A stretch of 64,000 nucleotides of DNA, taken from positions 1 through 64,000 of the forward strand of contig CANQTO010000006.1 of assembly GCA_947626785.1 (NCBI GenBank). Direction: 5' to 3'. This stretch comes from an uncultured Oscillospiraceae bacterium. GTDB taxonomy: Bacteria > Bacillota > Clostridia > Oscillospirales > Oscillospiraceae. Position 1 is the stretch's first letter. Every line of letters begins with the position of its first letter. The translations under genes and the position numbers were made by a program. Positions 7,320 to 16,054 of the stretch are shown piece after piece. Below the pieces are notes generated by a model. The model was not told the DNA's origin. It did not search any database and worked only from the letters and a program-made list of their open reading frames with translations.

Positions 7320-8342
7320 CTATTCTTCCTCATAGTAGTCTTCTAAATCTTTTCGGCGGATGCGGACGCTGAGATAGACGAACCAGACCATCAGGCTCAT
7401 CAGGAGCACGAAGCCGGTCATGGCCCCGTAGCACTTCAGATACCAGTCCCCGTGCCGCTGGACCAGGTACTCCATGTAGCCCACGCCCCCGGCGGAGCCC
7501 AGGAAGAAGATCCAGCACAGCCAGTGGTAAAAGCGCAGGGAGTTGACCCGGATGGAGCGGACGCTGTAGACCACCATCACGCCCAGCATGCACAGGGCGC
7601 TGATGATCTGCACCAGGCTCACAAAGCCGTTGGAGCGGAGGAAGCTGGAGTCGTAACGGGTGCTGTCCAGGACGATCTCCATGGCGCTGTAGAGCAGCAG
7701 GAACAGCAGCGCCGTGTGCCCCTCCCGGGAGCCGGTCTTCATGGGCCGGCGGCCGCCTTTGTAAAAGAAGCCCAGCAGAATGGCCGTCAGCAGCAGCAGG
7801 AGCAGGAACTGGACAAAGAAGGTGGCGAAACGGTAGTCCGCCGTGCCAGAGCTGGAGGTATAGGCCGCCGCGATGGGCAAGCGCTGGAGGGCGGGGGTGG
7901 TGACCACGATCTTGCCCCGGCAGGAGTTGTTGAACAGGGCGCTGAGCCGGATGAGGGCAAAGCCCAGGGCCGCCCCGGGGGCCAGCGCGTCAAACATGGC
8001 GGCGGCGCTGTCGGAAAAGCGCAGCAGCCGCACCAGCAGCACCGCCAGGGACACCCCCAGCAGCACGCCGGGCAGGCAGTAGCTGCCCAAGGAGAAATTG
8101 GTGAAGGCGGCCGACAGGGGCCCGTAGATCTCCGTGTGGCAGTACCAGTGGATGAAGCGGGAGAAGACCAGGGACAGCGCGCAGGCGATGGGCAGCAGCA
8201 CCCACATAGCCGAGCGCCGCCCTCCGGCGGAGACATACAGCGCCATGCTCAGGCAGAACCAGGAGGCCACCGCCAGACAGATGACGATGGAGCTCCAGTA
8301 GATGACCAGCCCGCCGGCGGATATGGCGATAGCTTCTGTCAT
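7320..8342 (-). CDS. Lgt-like polytopic membrane protein
   Basis: 340 aa with about eight hydrophobic helices. It resembles the prolipoprotein diacylglyceryl transferase superfamily in layout. The block AALGFALIRLSALFNNSCRG corresponds in position to Lgt's conserved G-R-x-G-N-F-x-N loop, and a Gly-rich helix (SLGSYCLPGVLLGVSLAV) to the HGG segment, but the diagnostic residues are largely replaced. I therefore infer a divergent Lgt relative, perhaps with another lipid or glycan role, rather than Lgt itself. Its start overlaps the stop of the upstream phosphodiester glycosidase gene by 4 bases (ATGA), so the two are coupled and may share a cell-envelope function. Confidence 0.55.
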   Translation of the reverse strand: MTEAIAISAGGLVIYWSSIVICLAVASWFCLSMALYVSAGGRRSAMWVLLPIACALSLVFSRFIHWYCHTEIYGPLSAAFTNFSLGSYCLPGVLLGVSLAVLLVRLLRFSDSAAAMFDALAPGAALGFALIRLSALFNNSCRGKIVVTTPALQRLPIAAAYTSSSGTADYRFATFFVQFLLLLLLTAILLGFFYKGGRRPMKTGSREGHTALLFLLLYSAMEIVLDSTRYDSSFLRSNGFVSLVQIISALCMLGVMVVYSVRSIRVNSLRFYHWLCWIFFLGSAGGVGYMEYLVQRHGDWYLKCYGAMTGFVLLMSLMVWFVYLSVRIRRKDLEDYYEEE

Positions 8343-9898
8343 GAGGCGGCCTCCTCTTCCGGCAGGGCGGAGGCGAAGTAGATGATGTCGCTGACCACCC
8401 GTTCGCTCTGCCCGTTGATGTTGTCGATATGGTTGATGGCCTCCCCCTGGAAGGCGATAACGGAGGTCTGCCCACCGTCCAGGTTGTAGGCCTGGACGCA
8501 GCCCTTGTCATACATGAACTGGGCCAGCTCCGGGAGGGTGGCGGCCACGGTGTAATTGTCGTCGTAGTTGATCGTCATGCAGAAGTAGTGCAGCTTGCCC
8601 AGGGTCCCCAGGCCGGTGCGGGAATAGGTCCGGTTGATCTCGCCGATGGGGTAGCTGGTCAGGCTCGCCACATCCCGCAGCTCTCCGTTGTCGATCAGGA
8701 TGGGGCCGAAGGCCACGGCGAAGAGCACGTCGTTTTCGTCCACGAAGGCCTGAGCGGTCTCCTTCTCCATCAGATCTCCCGCGTAGGAGAAGATCAGGTC
8801 GCCGGAGGCGGTGACAAAGCAGGAGTCCACCTGGGCCGGGTTGCAGCGGTAGACCTGCCGCTGGTAGACCGTGATGCCCAGGTCCCGGAAGGCGTAGAAG
8901 TCCCCGCTGAGGGTGACTACGGAGTTTGCCTCCTTGGACATGGCCGTAGCGTAGAGCTGGATGCTGGAGCCGTAGCTGTCGTCGGCCAGCTTCCGGCGGA
9001 TCTGGGAGCCGTCGGCCACCTTCACCTCCGCGCAGGTGCAGCACTTGCCGTTGATGATCTCCTTCCAGACGACGGCCAGGATGGTCTCGTCGTAGTAGTA
9101 CCGGATGGGCCGGTCGGCCTGGAAATCCGCGTTGGGGTCGAAGCTCATGGTCTGCCCCTCCAGCAGGGCGGAGGCGGAGGCGATCACGTCCATGACCTCC
9201 TGGGGGTCATAGGTGATGTGGAAGCCCTCCGGATTTGGGACCGGGGCCACGGTGGCGTTTTCCGGGATGGTGTAGATCTTGCGTATGTAGGTCAGGCCGT
9301 TCAGCGCGTCGCTGGCGGCGTTGTTGGCGTAGGCGTCCAGCTCTGCCGCGAAGTTCAGCTTGGTAGAGGCGGCGGGAGAGGAGGCGGCGGCCGCGCCCAG
9401 ATCCGGGTGCACGTGCAGCAGCATCCAGGCCAGCACCACAAGGCCCAGCGCCGCGAAGATCAGCCCGCAGACGCTGCGCCCCAGACCGATCAGAAAAGTC
9501 TCGAAGCGGGAGCGCGCCGGGCGCTCCTCTTCTTCCTCCTCGTCCTCCTCTACCGGCGGAGCCGGGCGGCGGGCCGGGGGCGGCGTCCGCCGCTCCGGCC
9601 GCGGGGAGGCGGCCTCCTGCCGGGGCTGAACAGCCGGACGGGATTCCGGCTGGGGCTCCGGCTGGGGCTGAGGCTCTTGCCGGAACTCAGGCTGAGGCTG
9701 AGGAGCGGGGCGGACAGCCGCGGCGGGTTTCCGCGTCAGCTCGTCGGGCACTTTCCCCGGCTCCGGCGCGTAGATCATGGTGGGGCGCAGAGGCTGGGCC
9801 GGGGGCGGGCTCTCCGGCTGGGCCGGGGACTCAACGCCCTTGGAGGAAAATTCCGCCAGGATATCCTCTAAGTCAAATTCAAAATCCTTATCGCTCAT
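8339..9898 (-). CDS. Membrane-anchored phosphodiester glycosidase (NAGPA-domain) protein
   Basis: 519 aa. The first ~130 residues are a cytoplasmic Pro/Gln/Glu- and Arg-rich linker, followed by one transmembrane helix (~135-157) and an extracellular part. The last ~220 residues are a phosphodiester glycosidase domain (NAGPA, Pfam PF09992 type), seen in AVAFGPILIDNGEL, AYNLDGGQTSVIAFQGEAIN and the ending ERVVSDIIYFA. Such domains cleave sugar-1-phosphodiester bonds and in bacteria are linked to wall teichoic acid or exopolysaccharide turnover. The gene is first or second in a leftward run with an upstream unknown membrane protein and the coupled Lgt-like gene. A second such domain occurs at the right end of the window. 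Confidence 0.85.
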   Translation of the reverse strand: MSDKDFEFDLEDILAEFSSKGVESPAQPESPPPAQPLRPTMIYAPEPGKVPDELTRKPAAAVRPAPQPQPEFRQEPQPQPEPQPESRPAVQPRQEAASPRPERRTPPPARRPAPPVEEDEEEEEERPARSRFETFLIGLGRSVCGLIFAALGLVVLAWMLLHVHPDLGAAAASSPAASTKLNFAAELDAYANNAASDALNGLTYIRKIYTIPENATVAPVPNPEGFHITYDPQEVMDVIASASALLEGQTMSFDPNADFQADRPIRYYYDETILAVVWKEIINGKCCTCAEVKVADGSQIRRKLADDSYGSSIQLYATAMSKEANSVVTLSGDFYAFRDLGITVYQRQVYRCNPAQVDSCFVTASGDLIFSYAGDLMEKETAQAFVDENDVLFAVAFGPILIDNGELRDVASLTSYPIGEINRTYSRTGLGTLGKLHYFCMTINYDDNYTVAATLPELAQFMYDKGCVQAYNLDGGQTSVIAFQGEAINHIDNINGQSERVVSDIIYFASALPEEEAAS

Positions 9899-9928
9899 GC
9901 TTGTTCTCCGCTTTTACGGGCCGGGCCG

Positions 9929-10720
9929 TCACGCGGCGCCGCCGTTGATGGCATTGAGCAGACTGCGGTCAGGGATCAGCAGCCAGCTCCCGTCCACATA
10001 TTGCAGCTCCAGCTGGAAGCCGGTGGTGGTATAGTAGGCCTCCGGCTTTTCCAGGACCGCCGTCACGGCGCCGGAATAGGCCTCCTGAGCCACCTGGGGC
10101 AGATAGTGGTTCTCGCTGTCATAGAGCTCCGCCCGGGGCTTTTCCTGGACGTAGCCCTCTAAGATCTCCATGGTCTTGGCCTCCACGTCCGGGGCCAGGG
10201 AGGGCAGATCCAGATAGGTGAAGAGCACCTCCTGCCGGGCGGTGAGCTTGTCCACGCTGCTCTCGCCGTACAGCTCATAGGAATAGCTCCCACGCAGGGC
10301 CTTGTTCATCAGCTGCGCCACCGGGCCGGCAGGCTCTCCGGCCAGACCCAGGTCGGAATAGCCGCTGAGATAGGGGTAGGCGGCCTCATAGTCCCCGGCG
10401 CAGAGGGCGTCAAAGAAGCCGGTGACCGCCTCCTGGGGGTCGCCCACCGGGTCGGAAACCAGGGTGCCCACGGAGGTGCCCAGCAGGCAGAAGACCAGTG
10501 CGCCGCCGGAAAACAGCGCGGCCAGCAGGCCCCAGAACATATTGAAGCGGTACCTCTTCCACAGGGAAACGGCGATCACCAGGGCGGCCAGGATAAAGAC
10601 CAGGATGCCGATCCCGGCCAGAAAGACGCCCAGGCCCCCGTCCCCGCGCTTCTCCACCGCCGCCGCGGCGGCCAGCAGCGGCGGCAGGGCGGTATCCAAG
10701 TTGGCAAACAGCTTTTCCAT
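9929..10720 (-). CDS. Membrane protein with extracytoplasmic NTF2-like domain, function unknown
   Basis: 263 aa. Two hydrophobic helices (~30-50 and ~60-82) precede a soluble domain starting DPQEAVTGFFDALCAGDYEAAYPYL, the typical opening of small NTF2/DUF4878-like cone folds, and ending LELQYVDGSWLLIPD. I do not recognise a named family. It lies 30 bp upstream of the phosphodiester glycosidase gene on the same strand, so it is likely the first gene of an envelope operon driven by the promoter at 10753-10780. Confidence 0.7.
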   Translation of the reverse strand: MEKLFANLDTALPPLLAAAAAVEKRGDGGLGVFLAGIGILVFILAALVIAVSLWKRYRFNMFWGLLAALFSGGALVFCLLGTSVGTLVSDPVGDPQEAVTGFFDALCAGDYEAAYPYLSGYSDLGLAGEPAGPVAQLMNKALRGSYSYELYGESSVDKLTARQEVLFTYLDLPSLAPDVEAKTMEILEGYVQEKPRAELYDSENHYLPQVAQEAYSGAVTAVLEKPEAYYTTTGFQLELQYVDGSWLLIPDRSLLNAINGGAA

Positions 10721-10752
10721 ACCGGTCTCCCGTTCAAGATAATGACTTTTCT

Positions 10753-10780
10753 ATTTTACCATGCTGAATCGCTTTTTCAA
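10753..10780 (-). promoter_or_regulatory. Promoter of the leftward envelope operon
   Basis: On the minus strand: TTGAAA (10775-10780), 16-bp spacer, TAAAAT (10753-10758), 33 bp before the start codon at 10720. Confidence 0.6.
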
Positions 10781-10871
10781 GTGCTTTGCGCAGAAAAAGG
10801 AGATTTTTAAGAAAATGGTTCCACCAGCTCCCGGCCAGCTTCTGGAGGAGGCCCGGCGCCTGGGCGCGGCG

Positions 10872-10900
10872 TTGACAAGGGTCCGGGTAAATGCTATACT
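10872..10900 (+). promoter_or_regulatory. Promoter of hypAB
   Basis: Consensus TTGACA (10872-10877), 17-bp spacer, TATACT (10895-10900). Confidence 0.8.
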
Positions 10901-10950
10901 GTTCACGAACAGGGAAGGCGCGGGCGGCGGCCGGCGCGGAAAGGAACGTT

Positions 10951-11295
10951 ATGCACGAATTAGGGATCGTCAACTATGTGGTCAAGCAGGTCCAGCAGGT
11001 GGCCGAGGAGAATCAGCTGACCAAGGTCAACTCCGTGACCCTGGAATTCGGCGAGGTGTCCGGCATCGTGCCGGAGTATCTGGTGGACTACTGGGACTGG
11101 TACACGAAGAAGACCCCGCTGATCGAGGGGGCCAAGCTTTTGTATGAGACGATCCCCGCCGTCACCTGGTGCAACGCCTGCAAACAGACCTACCCCACCT
11201 TGAAATACGGCAAGACCTGTCCCTACTGCGGCAGCGGGGAGACCTGGCTGCAGCAGGGCAACGAAATGAATATCAAAGAGATCGAGGCGTGTTGA
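10951..11295 (+). CDS. hypA: Hydrogenase maturation nickel metallochaperone HypA
   Basis: 114 aa, normal length. The protein opens MHELGIV with the Ni-binding His2, and a zinc domain follows with two C-x2-C pairs, CNAC and CPYC, about 16 residues apart. HypA delivers nickel with HypB to NiFe-hydrogenase or urease precursors. Start ATG 10951 has GGAAAGGAA upstream and restores the family's invariant N-terminus; a longer in-frame opening further upstream would destroy it. It is followed by hypB after two bases. No hydrogenase, urease or other hyp genes are in this window. Confidence 0.93.
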   Translation: MHELGIVNYVVKQVQQVAEENQLTKVNSVTLEFGEVSGIVPEYLVDYWDWYTKKTPLIEGAKLLYETIPAVTWCNACKQTYPTLKYGKTCPYCGSGETWLQQGNEMNIKEIEAC

Positions 11296-11297
11296 AC

Positions 11298-11969
11298 ATG
11301 GAACCATTCAAAGTTTACGAGATCAAGCAGAGCGTGTTTGCCAACAACGACCGGGAGGCCGATAAGGTCCGGGAGGAGCTGAAGGAGCGGAAGACCTTTC
11401 TGCTCAATCTGATGTCCTCCCCCGGCTCCGGCAAGACCAGCACCCTCAAGCGCACCATCGCCGCGCTGAAGGATGAGATGAGCATCGGCATCATGGAGGC
11501 GGATATCGACTCGGACGTGGACGCGGAGACCATCTCCAAGACCGGCGTGAAGGTCATCCAGCTGCACACCGGCGGCATGTGCCACCTGGACGCGGACATG
11601 ACCCGCCAGGGCCTGAACGAGTTGGGCACCGAGGGGCTGGACCTGGTGGTGCTGGAGAACGTGGGCAACCTGGTCTGCCCGGCGGAGTTCGACACCGGCG
11701 CTGTCAAAAACGCCATGATCCTCTCCGTCCCCGAGGGGCACGACAAGCCTTTGAAGTACCCACTGATCTTCCAGGTCTGCGACGCGCTGATCATCAACAA
11801 GATCGACGTGCTGCCCTACTTTGACTTTGACCTGGAGAAGGTAGTGGAGTACGCCCATATGCGCAACCCCAAGCTGAAGATCTTCCCCATCTCCGCCAAG
11901 ACCGGCGAGGGCGTGGACGCCTGGTGCGACTGGCTCCGGGAGCAGGTCAGGGACTGGAACGGCAAGTAA
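11298..11969 (+). CDS. hypB: Hydrogenase/nickel incorporation GTPase HypB
   Basis: 223 aa SIMIBI-class GTPase. The P-loop is SSPGSGKTS (40-48), the switch region EADIDSDVDAE follows, then GGMCHLDADM and NVGNLVCPAEFDTG with the metal-site cysteines, and the guanine-specificity motif NKID. The N-terminal C-x2-C-G-C nickel site and His-rich stretch of some HypB proteins are absent, which is common outside Proteobacteria. It acts with HypA to load Ni. The start ATG 11298 lies two bases after hypA, so the genes form a tight operon. Confidence 0.93.
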   Translation: MEPFKVYEIKQSVFANNDREADKVREELKERKTFLLNLMSSPGSGKTSTLKRTIAALKDEMSIGIMEADIDSDVDAETISKTGVKVIQLHTGGMCHLDADMTRQGLNELGTEGLDLVVLENVGNLVCPAEFDTGAVKNAMILSVPEGHDKPLKYPLIFQVCDALIINKIDVLPYFDFDLEKVVEYAHMRNPKLKIFPISAKTGEGVDAWCDWLREQVRDWNGK

Positions 11970-11992
11970 AAAGTAAACAGGATAGTACGCAG

Positions 11993-12017
11993 CGCCCCCG
12001 GCATTTTGCCGGGGGCG
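11993..12017 (+). terminator. Hairpin after hypB
   Basis: 10-bp perfect GC stem (11993-12002 with 12008-12017) and a short loop; only two T follow, so it is a weak intrinsic terminator. Confidence 0.55.
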
Positions 12018-12071
12018 TTCAGCTTATCGAATATTACTTGTCGAATATCGGCTTAAAAAGGCTCCGCTTTT

Positions 12072-12956
12072 TTAAGCCAGGCCCTCCGCGCGGAGGCGGT
12101 CCATCAGCCGGACCATCAGACCGGCGCGGCCGAAGGGGGTCATGAGGTAATAGCCGTCGATATAGGGGTCCATGGCCTTAGCCGCCGCGGCGGAGACCTC
12201 CAGGGCCAGCTCCTCGCCCCGCTCCTTGTCTGCCCCCTCGTACAGGGCGATGACCCGGGGGTCTACGGAGATGCCGGGGATGTTCTGGTCCATGAACAGC
12301 CCGTTGCGCTGGCTGACCACGGGGATGATGCCCCCGGCCAGACGGCCCTTCAGCTCCCGGCGGGCCAGCTTCAGATTCTCCAGGGCCTGTTCCGTCAGCA
12401 CCGGCTGGGTAAAGAAGCCCTGGGCCCCGGCGGCCTCCTTGGTCTTGGCCCGGGCCAGCTCCAGGTCGAAGTTGCGCACGTTCAGATTCAGCGCGCCGTA
12501 GATGTGGAAGGGTTCCGGCAGCCGCTCCCGGCCGAACCGCTCGGCAAAGGCGATAAAGCCCACGGAGTTGAAGTTGTACACGCCCTTCACCGCCTGGCGC
12601 TCCTCCTTGGGCACCGGGTCCCCCATCACCAGCATCAGGTTCCGGATGCCCTCCGCGTACAGGCCCAGAAACAGGGCCTGGCTGGCGTTCCGGTTCCGGT
12701 CCCGGCAGGTCATGTGGGGCATGGCGTCCATGCCCAGCTCCCGCCTGATCTTGCAGGCGGCCAGACTGGAGTCCATCCGGGGCCGGGCCACCGGGCAGTC
12801 CGCCACGGTGATCAGGTCCGCGCCCCCGTCCCGGAGGGCGGCGGCCCCGGCCATGAATTTTTCCGTATCGGGCCCCTCGGGGGAGTCCAGCTCCACGGCG
12901 ATGGGCTTGCGGCCCCCGTCGCAAAAGGCCTCGTAAAACCTGTTTTCTCCGCTCAT
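12072..12956 (-). CDS. metF: Methylenetetrahydrofolate reductase (MetF family)
   Basis: 294 aa TIM-barrel flavoenzyme of the MTHFR family, which reduces methylene-THF to the methyl-THF used by methionine synthase. Family features include the early Glu (AVELDSPEGPD), GADLITVADCP, MPHMTCRDRNRNASQ, NLMLVMGDPVP, AGAQGFFTQPVL and GIIPVVSQ. It lies 16 bp after the metH core gene and forms the last gene of a three-gene methionine operon, the methyl donor synthesis standing next to its consumer. No HCxxC-type extension or MetV partner is seen. Confidence 0.88.
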   Translation of the reverse strand: MSGENRFYEAFCDGGRKPIAVELDSPEGPDTEKFMAGAAALRDGGADLITVADCPVARPRMDSSLAACKIRRELGMDAMPHMTCRDRNRNASQALFLGLYAEGIRNLMLVMGDPVPKEERQAVKGVYNFNSVGFIAFAERFGRERLPEPFHIYGALNLNVRNFDLELARAKTKEAAGAQGFFTQPVLTEQALENLKLARRELKGRLAGGIIPVVSQRNGLFMDQNIPGISVDPRVIALYEGADKERGEELALEVSAAAAKAMDPYIDGYYLMTPFGRAGLMVRLMDRLRAEGLA

Positions 12957-12972
12957 TGCTCTTCCCTCTCCT

Positions 12973-15324
12973 TCAGCCCAGCACCTGCCGGGCGATGTCC
13001 GCGCTCTGCTTGGCGTCCTTGGAATAGTAGTCCGCGCCGATCTGCCGGGCGTAGTCCGGCGTCAGCACCGCGCCGCCCACCATGATCTTGCAGGTATGTC
13101 CGCTGGCGCGGAGGGCCTGGATCGTCTCCGCCATGCTGGGGACCGTGGTGGTCATCAGGGCCGACAGGCCCACCAGCCGGATATCCTCCCGGACCGCCGC
13201 CCGGACGATCTCCTCCGGGGGCACGTCCCGCCCCAGGTCCAGCACCGTATAGCCGTAATTCTCCAGCACCACCCGGACGATGTTCTTGCCGATATCGTGG
13301 ATGTCCCCCCGGACGGTGGCCAGGAGGATCTTGCCCTTGGAAACGCTTCCCTCGCCCTTTTGGGCCAGCCGGGCACGCACCGCCTCGAAGCCCTCGCAGG
13401 CGGCGTTGGCGGCGTTGATGAGCTGGGGCAGGAAGATCTCCTGCCGCTCGTAGCGGGTCCCCACCAGGTCCAGAGCCGGGATCAGCAGTTTATTGACCAC
13501 TTCCAACTCCTCCATGGTCTCCAGGGCCCGCTCGGTCAGGGCCCGGGTCTCAGCCCGCAGGCCCTTGCCGACAGCCTCCTCCAGGCTCAGCCGGTTGGAG
13601 GGGGCGGCGGGAGTTGGCGCTGCCGGGGCCGCGGCAAAGCGCTCGATATAGGCGGCGCTGTCCCGGTCCTGGCCGGAGAGCACCCGGAACGCGGCCACCG
13701 CGTCCATGACGGCGGCCTGGTTGGGGTTGAGGATGGGTAGGTCCAGCCCGGCCTGGAGGGCCTGGGTCAGAAAGCTGACGGTGATGTGCTCCCGGGCCGG
13801 CAGGCCGTAGGAGATGTTGCTGACGCCCAGCACCGTGTGCAGGCCCAGCTCCCGGGACACCGCCCCCAGGGCCTTCAGCGTCTCGGCGGCCTGCTCCTGC
13901 TGGGCGGAGACGGTGAGGGTCAGGCAGTCGATGAAAACGTCCTGCCGGGGAATGCCGAATTCCTCCGCCGCGGCCAGGATGCGCCGGGCAATGACCAGGC
14001 GCTCCTCCGCCGTCTGGGGCACGCCGCTGTGGTCCAGGCACAGGCCCACCACCGCCGCGCCGTACTTTTTACACAGGGGCAGCACGGCCTCCAGGACCTC
14101 CCGGTCCCCGTTGACGGAGTTGACCACGGCCCGGCCGTTGACGGCCCGGAGCCCGGCCTCGATGGCGGCGGGGTCGGAGGAGTCGATCTGCAAAGGCAGG
14201 TCGGACACGGACTGGACGGCCTGCACCGCCTTTCGCATCATGTCCGGCTCGTCGATGCCGGGCAGACCCACGTTGATGTCCAGAAGAGCCGCGCCGGAGT
14301 CCTGCTGCGCCACGGCCATCTGCATGATATAGTCCAGGTCCCCCTCCCGGAGGGCCTGCTGAAAGCGCTTTTTGCCGGTGGGGTTGATCCGCTCGCCCAC
14401 CACCAGCACACCCTTGCCCGGCTCTGCCGTCCGGGAGGCGGAGCAGAGGCCCCGCCGGCCGGGGGCGGGCCGCTGGGCGGGGACCTTCCCGGCCAGGGCC
14501 CGGTCCAGGGCCCGGATATAGTCCGGGGTGGTGCCGCAGCAGCCGCCCAGGATGGCGGCGCCCAGTTCGGCCGCCCGGCTCAGGCAGCGGGCAAAGTCCT
14601 CCGGCCCCAGGGCATAGGCCCCTGCGGCCGGGTCCGGCAGACCGGCGTTGGGCTTGAGGATCAAGGGCCGGTCCGTCCAGTGCCGGAGCTCCTCCACCAG
14701 AGGCAGCAGCTCCTCCGGCCCCAGGCTGCAATTGAAGCCCAGGGCGTCCACCCCCAGCCCCGTCAGGGTCAGGGCCATGGCGGAGACGGTGGTCCCCAGG
14801 AAGGTCCGCCCGCTCTGCTCAAAGGTCATGGTGGCCCAGACGGGCAGGCGGCTGTGCTCCTTGGCGGCCAGCACGGCGGCCTTGGCCTCGTGCAGATCGC
14901 TCATGGTCTCGATGACGATCAGATCGGCCCCGGCGGCCTCGCCGGCGGTGACGATCTCACAGAAAATATCATAGGCCTCCTCAAAGCGCAGCGAGCCCAG
15001 CGGCTCCAGCAGCTGGCCCAGAGGCCCGATGTCCAGCGCCACCCGGACGCCCTCGCCCTCGTCGGCGGCACGGGCGGCCCGGATGCCGGCGGTGACCAGC
15101 TCCGCCACGGAGTAGCCGCAGCCGGCGGTCTTCAGGCGGTTGGCGCCGAAGGTGTTGGCGTAGATCACCCGGCTGCCCGCCTGGACATAGCGCCGGTGGA
15201 TGGCGGTGACCGCCGCCGGGTTTTCGATGTTCCAGCTCTCCGGCAGGGCCCCCGCGGGCAGGCCGGCAGCCTGGAGCATGGTGCCCATGGCCCCGTCCAG
15301 CAGGATAAATTCAGCCTTTTCCAC
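12973..15324 (-). CDS. metH: Cobalamin-dependent methionine synthase core (no activation domain)
   Basis: 783 aa from GTG 15324, chosen because AAGGAAGG lies eight bases upstream; a longer frame can only start at a TTG inside the previous gene. Domains: homocysteine methyltransferase (~1-285; LLDGAMGTML, GFNCSLGPEEL, and the zinc cysteines GGCCGTTPDY), pterin-binding methyl-THF domain (~310-560; VGERINPTGKK, DINVGLPGIDEPD), cobalamin cap and Rossmann domain (~590-783; GDIHDIGKN with the axial His). The C-terminal AdoMet/activation domain of Escherichia coli MetH is missing and is supplied by the separate protein upstream, whose stop overlaps this start by 14 bases. Confidence 0.93.
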   Translation of the reverse strand: MEKAEFILLDGAMGTMLQAAGLPAGALPESWNIENPAAVTAIHRRYVQAGSRVIYANTFGANRLKTAGCGYSVAELVTAGIRAARAADEGEGVRVALDIGPLGQLLEPLGSLRFEEAYDIFCEIVTAGEAAGADLIVIETMSDLHEAKAAVLAAKEHSRLPVWATMTFEQSGRTFLGTTVSAMALTLTGLGVDALGFNCSLGPEELLPLVEELRHWTDRPLILKPNAGLPDPAAGAYALGPEDFARCLSRAAELGAAILGGCCGTTPDYIRALDRALAGKVPAQRPAPGRRGLCSASRTAEPGKGVLVVGERINPTGKKRFQQALREGDLDYIMQMAVAQQDSGAALLDINVGLPGIDEPDMMRKAVQAVQSVSDLPLQIDSSDPAAIEAGLRAVNGRAVVNSVNGDREVLEAVLPLCKKYGAAVVGLCLDHSGVPQTAEERLVIARRILAAAEEFGIPRQDVFIDCLTLTVSAQQEQAAETLKALGAVSRELGLHTVLGVSNISYGLPAREHITVSFLTQALQAGLDLPILNPNQAAVMDAVAAFRVLSGQDRDSAAYIERFAAAPAAPTPAAPSNRLSLEEAVGKGLRAETRALTERALETMEELEVVNKLLIPALDLVGTRYERQEIFLPQLINAANAACEGFEAVRARLAQKGEGSVSKGKILLATVRGDIHDIGKNIVRVVLENYGYTVLDLGRDVPPEEIVRAAVREDIRLVGLSALMTTTVPSMAETIQALRASGHTCKIMVGGAVLTPDYARQIGADYYSKDAKQSADIARQVLG

Positions 15325-15982
15325 AGCGTAGTCCTTCCTTTCGCAGTTGGCAGTCTTCAAACCGGGCGCAGACGGCGCAGCCCCCGTCCCGCTTCGGCTG
15401 GGGCCGGGGGGCCAGGCCCACCAGGGCCGTGACCGTCTTCTGGGGGATCATCAGCCCGCTGGGGGACAGGCTCACGCCGATCCGCCGGGGAATATCCAGC
15501 AGGCGGAAGAAATCCGCCTGGCAGCTCAGGGGCAGATCCCCGTAGCCGGGGCTGAAGCGGTCGGTGAGGTACAGGGGCGCTGCCTCCCGGGCCAGATCGT
15601 CGCAGAGATTCTCGCACACGTTCTCGATGGCGGCGCTGGCGCAGGCGTCCAGCAGCATGGCCCGGCCCATGTCCAGCACCTGGGTCCGGCGGACCAGGGC
15701 CTCGATCTCCGCCCCCAGGGTGGCGGCCAGGAGCACCACCTCCCGGCAGTCCGCCAGCAGGGTCTTCACATCCTCCCCCGGCGGGCAAAAGTCCGCCCCG
15801 GCCAGGGAGCCGTCTGGCAGCAGGGCGAAGCGCCGCCAGACCGCCCGGGGCCGGACGGTCTCCAGCACCTGCTTTTCGCACTGCTCCAGTTCCGCCTCCA
15901 GAGGCGCGGCGGGGCCGGCGCTTCTGTATCCCAGATATCGCAGCGCCTCGTCCCGGTCGATCCCCGTCAGCCTCGGTCCCAT
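15311..15982 (-). CDS. Stand-alone methionine synthase activation-domain protein
   Basis: 223 aa, matching the AdoMet-binding reactivation domain of MetH as a separate polypeptide. Seen are DEALRYLGY at the N-terminus, VLLAATLGAEIEALVRR, a helix DMGRAMLLDACASAAIENVCE, and RFSPGYGDLPL, the family's R-x-S-P-G-Y loop. The end carries four Cys (CAVCARFEDCQL...C), usual for clostridial versions. Its job is reductive remethylation of inactive cob(II)alamin on the MetH core encoded next. It is the first gene of the operon; GGAGGGCGGAG precedes ATG 15982. Confidence 0.9.
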   Translation of the reverse strand: MGPRLTGIDRDEALRYLGYRSAGPAAPLEAELEQCEKQVLETVRPRAVWRRFALLPDGSLAGADFCPPGEDVKTLLADCREVVLLAATLGAEIEALVRRTQVLDMGRAMLLDACASAAIENVCENLCDDLAREAAPLYLTDRFSPGYGDLPLSCQADFFRLLDIPRRIGVSLSPSGLMIPQKTVTALVGLAPRPQPKRDGGCAVCARFEDCQLRKEGLRCGKG

Positions 15983-15999
15983 CTCCGCCCTCCGTTTTG

Positions 16000-16043
16000 C
16001 TCAATTAATTGAGTATTATAGTATAGAAGATCCATTTTGTAAA
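16000..16043 (-). promoter_or_regulatory. Promoter and palindromic operator of the methionine operon
   Basis: On the minus strand: TTTACA (16038-16043), 17-bp spacer, perfect TATAAT (16015-16020). A perfect 14-bp palindrome CTCAATTAATTGAG (16000-16013) starts one base after the -10 box and covers the expected transcription start, as a repressor operator would. The leader (~25 nt) is too short for a riboswitch. Confidence 0.75.
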
Positions 16044-16054
16044 TTCCAAAAATG

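Noticed and set aside
10761..10950. Open frame running into the hypA region from upstream
   Set aside because: It overlaps the hypAB promoter, is in another frame and shows no protein-like pattern.
15983..16050. Possible SAM riboswitch ahead of the methionine operon
   Set aside because: The promoter leaves only about 25 nt of leader, too short for an S-box aptamer.
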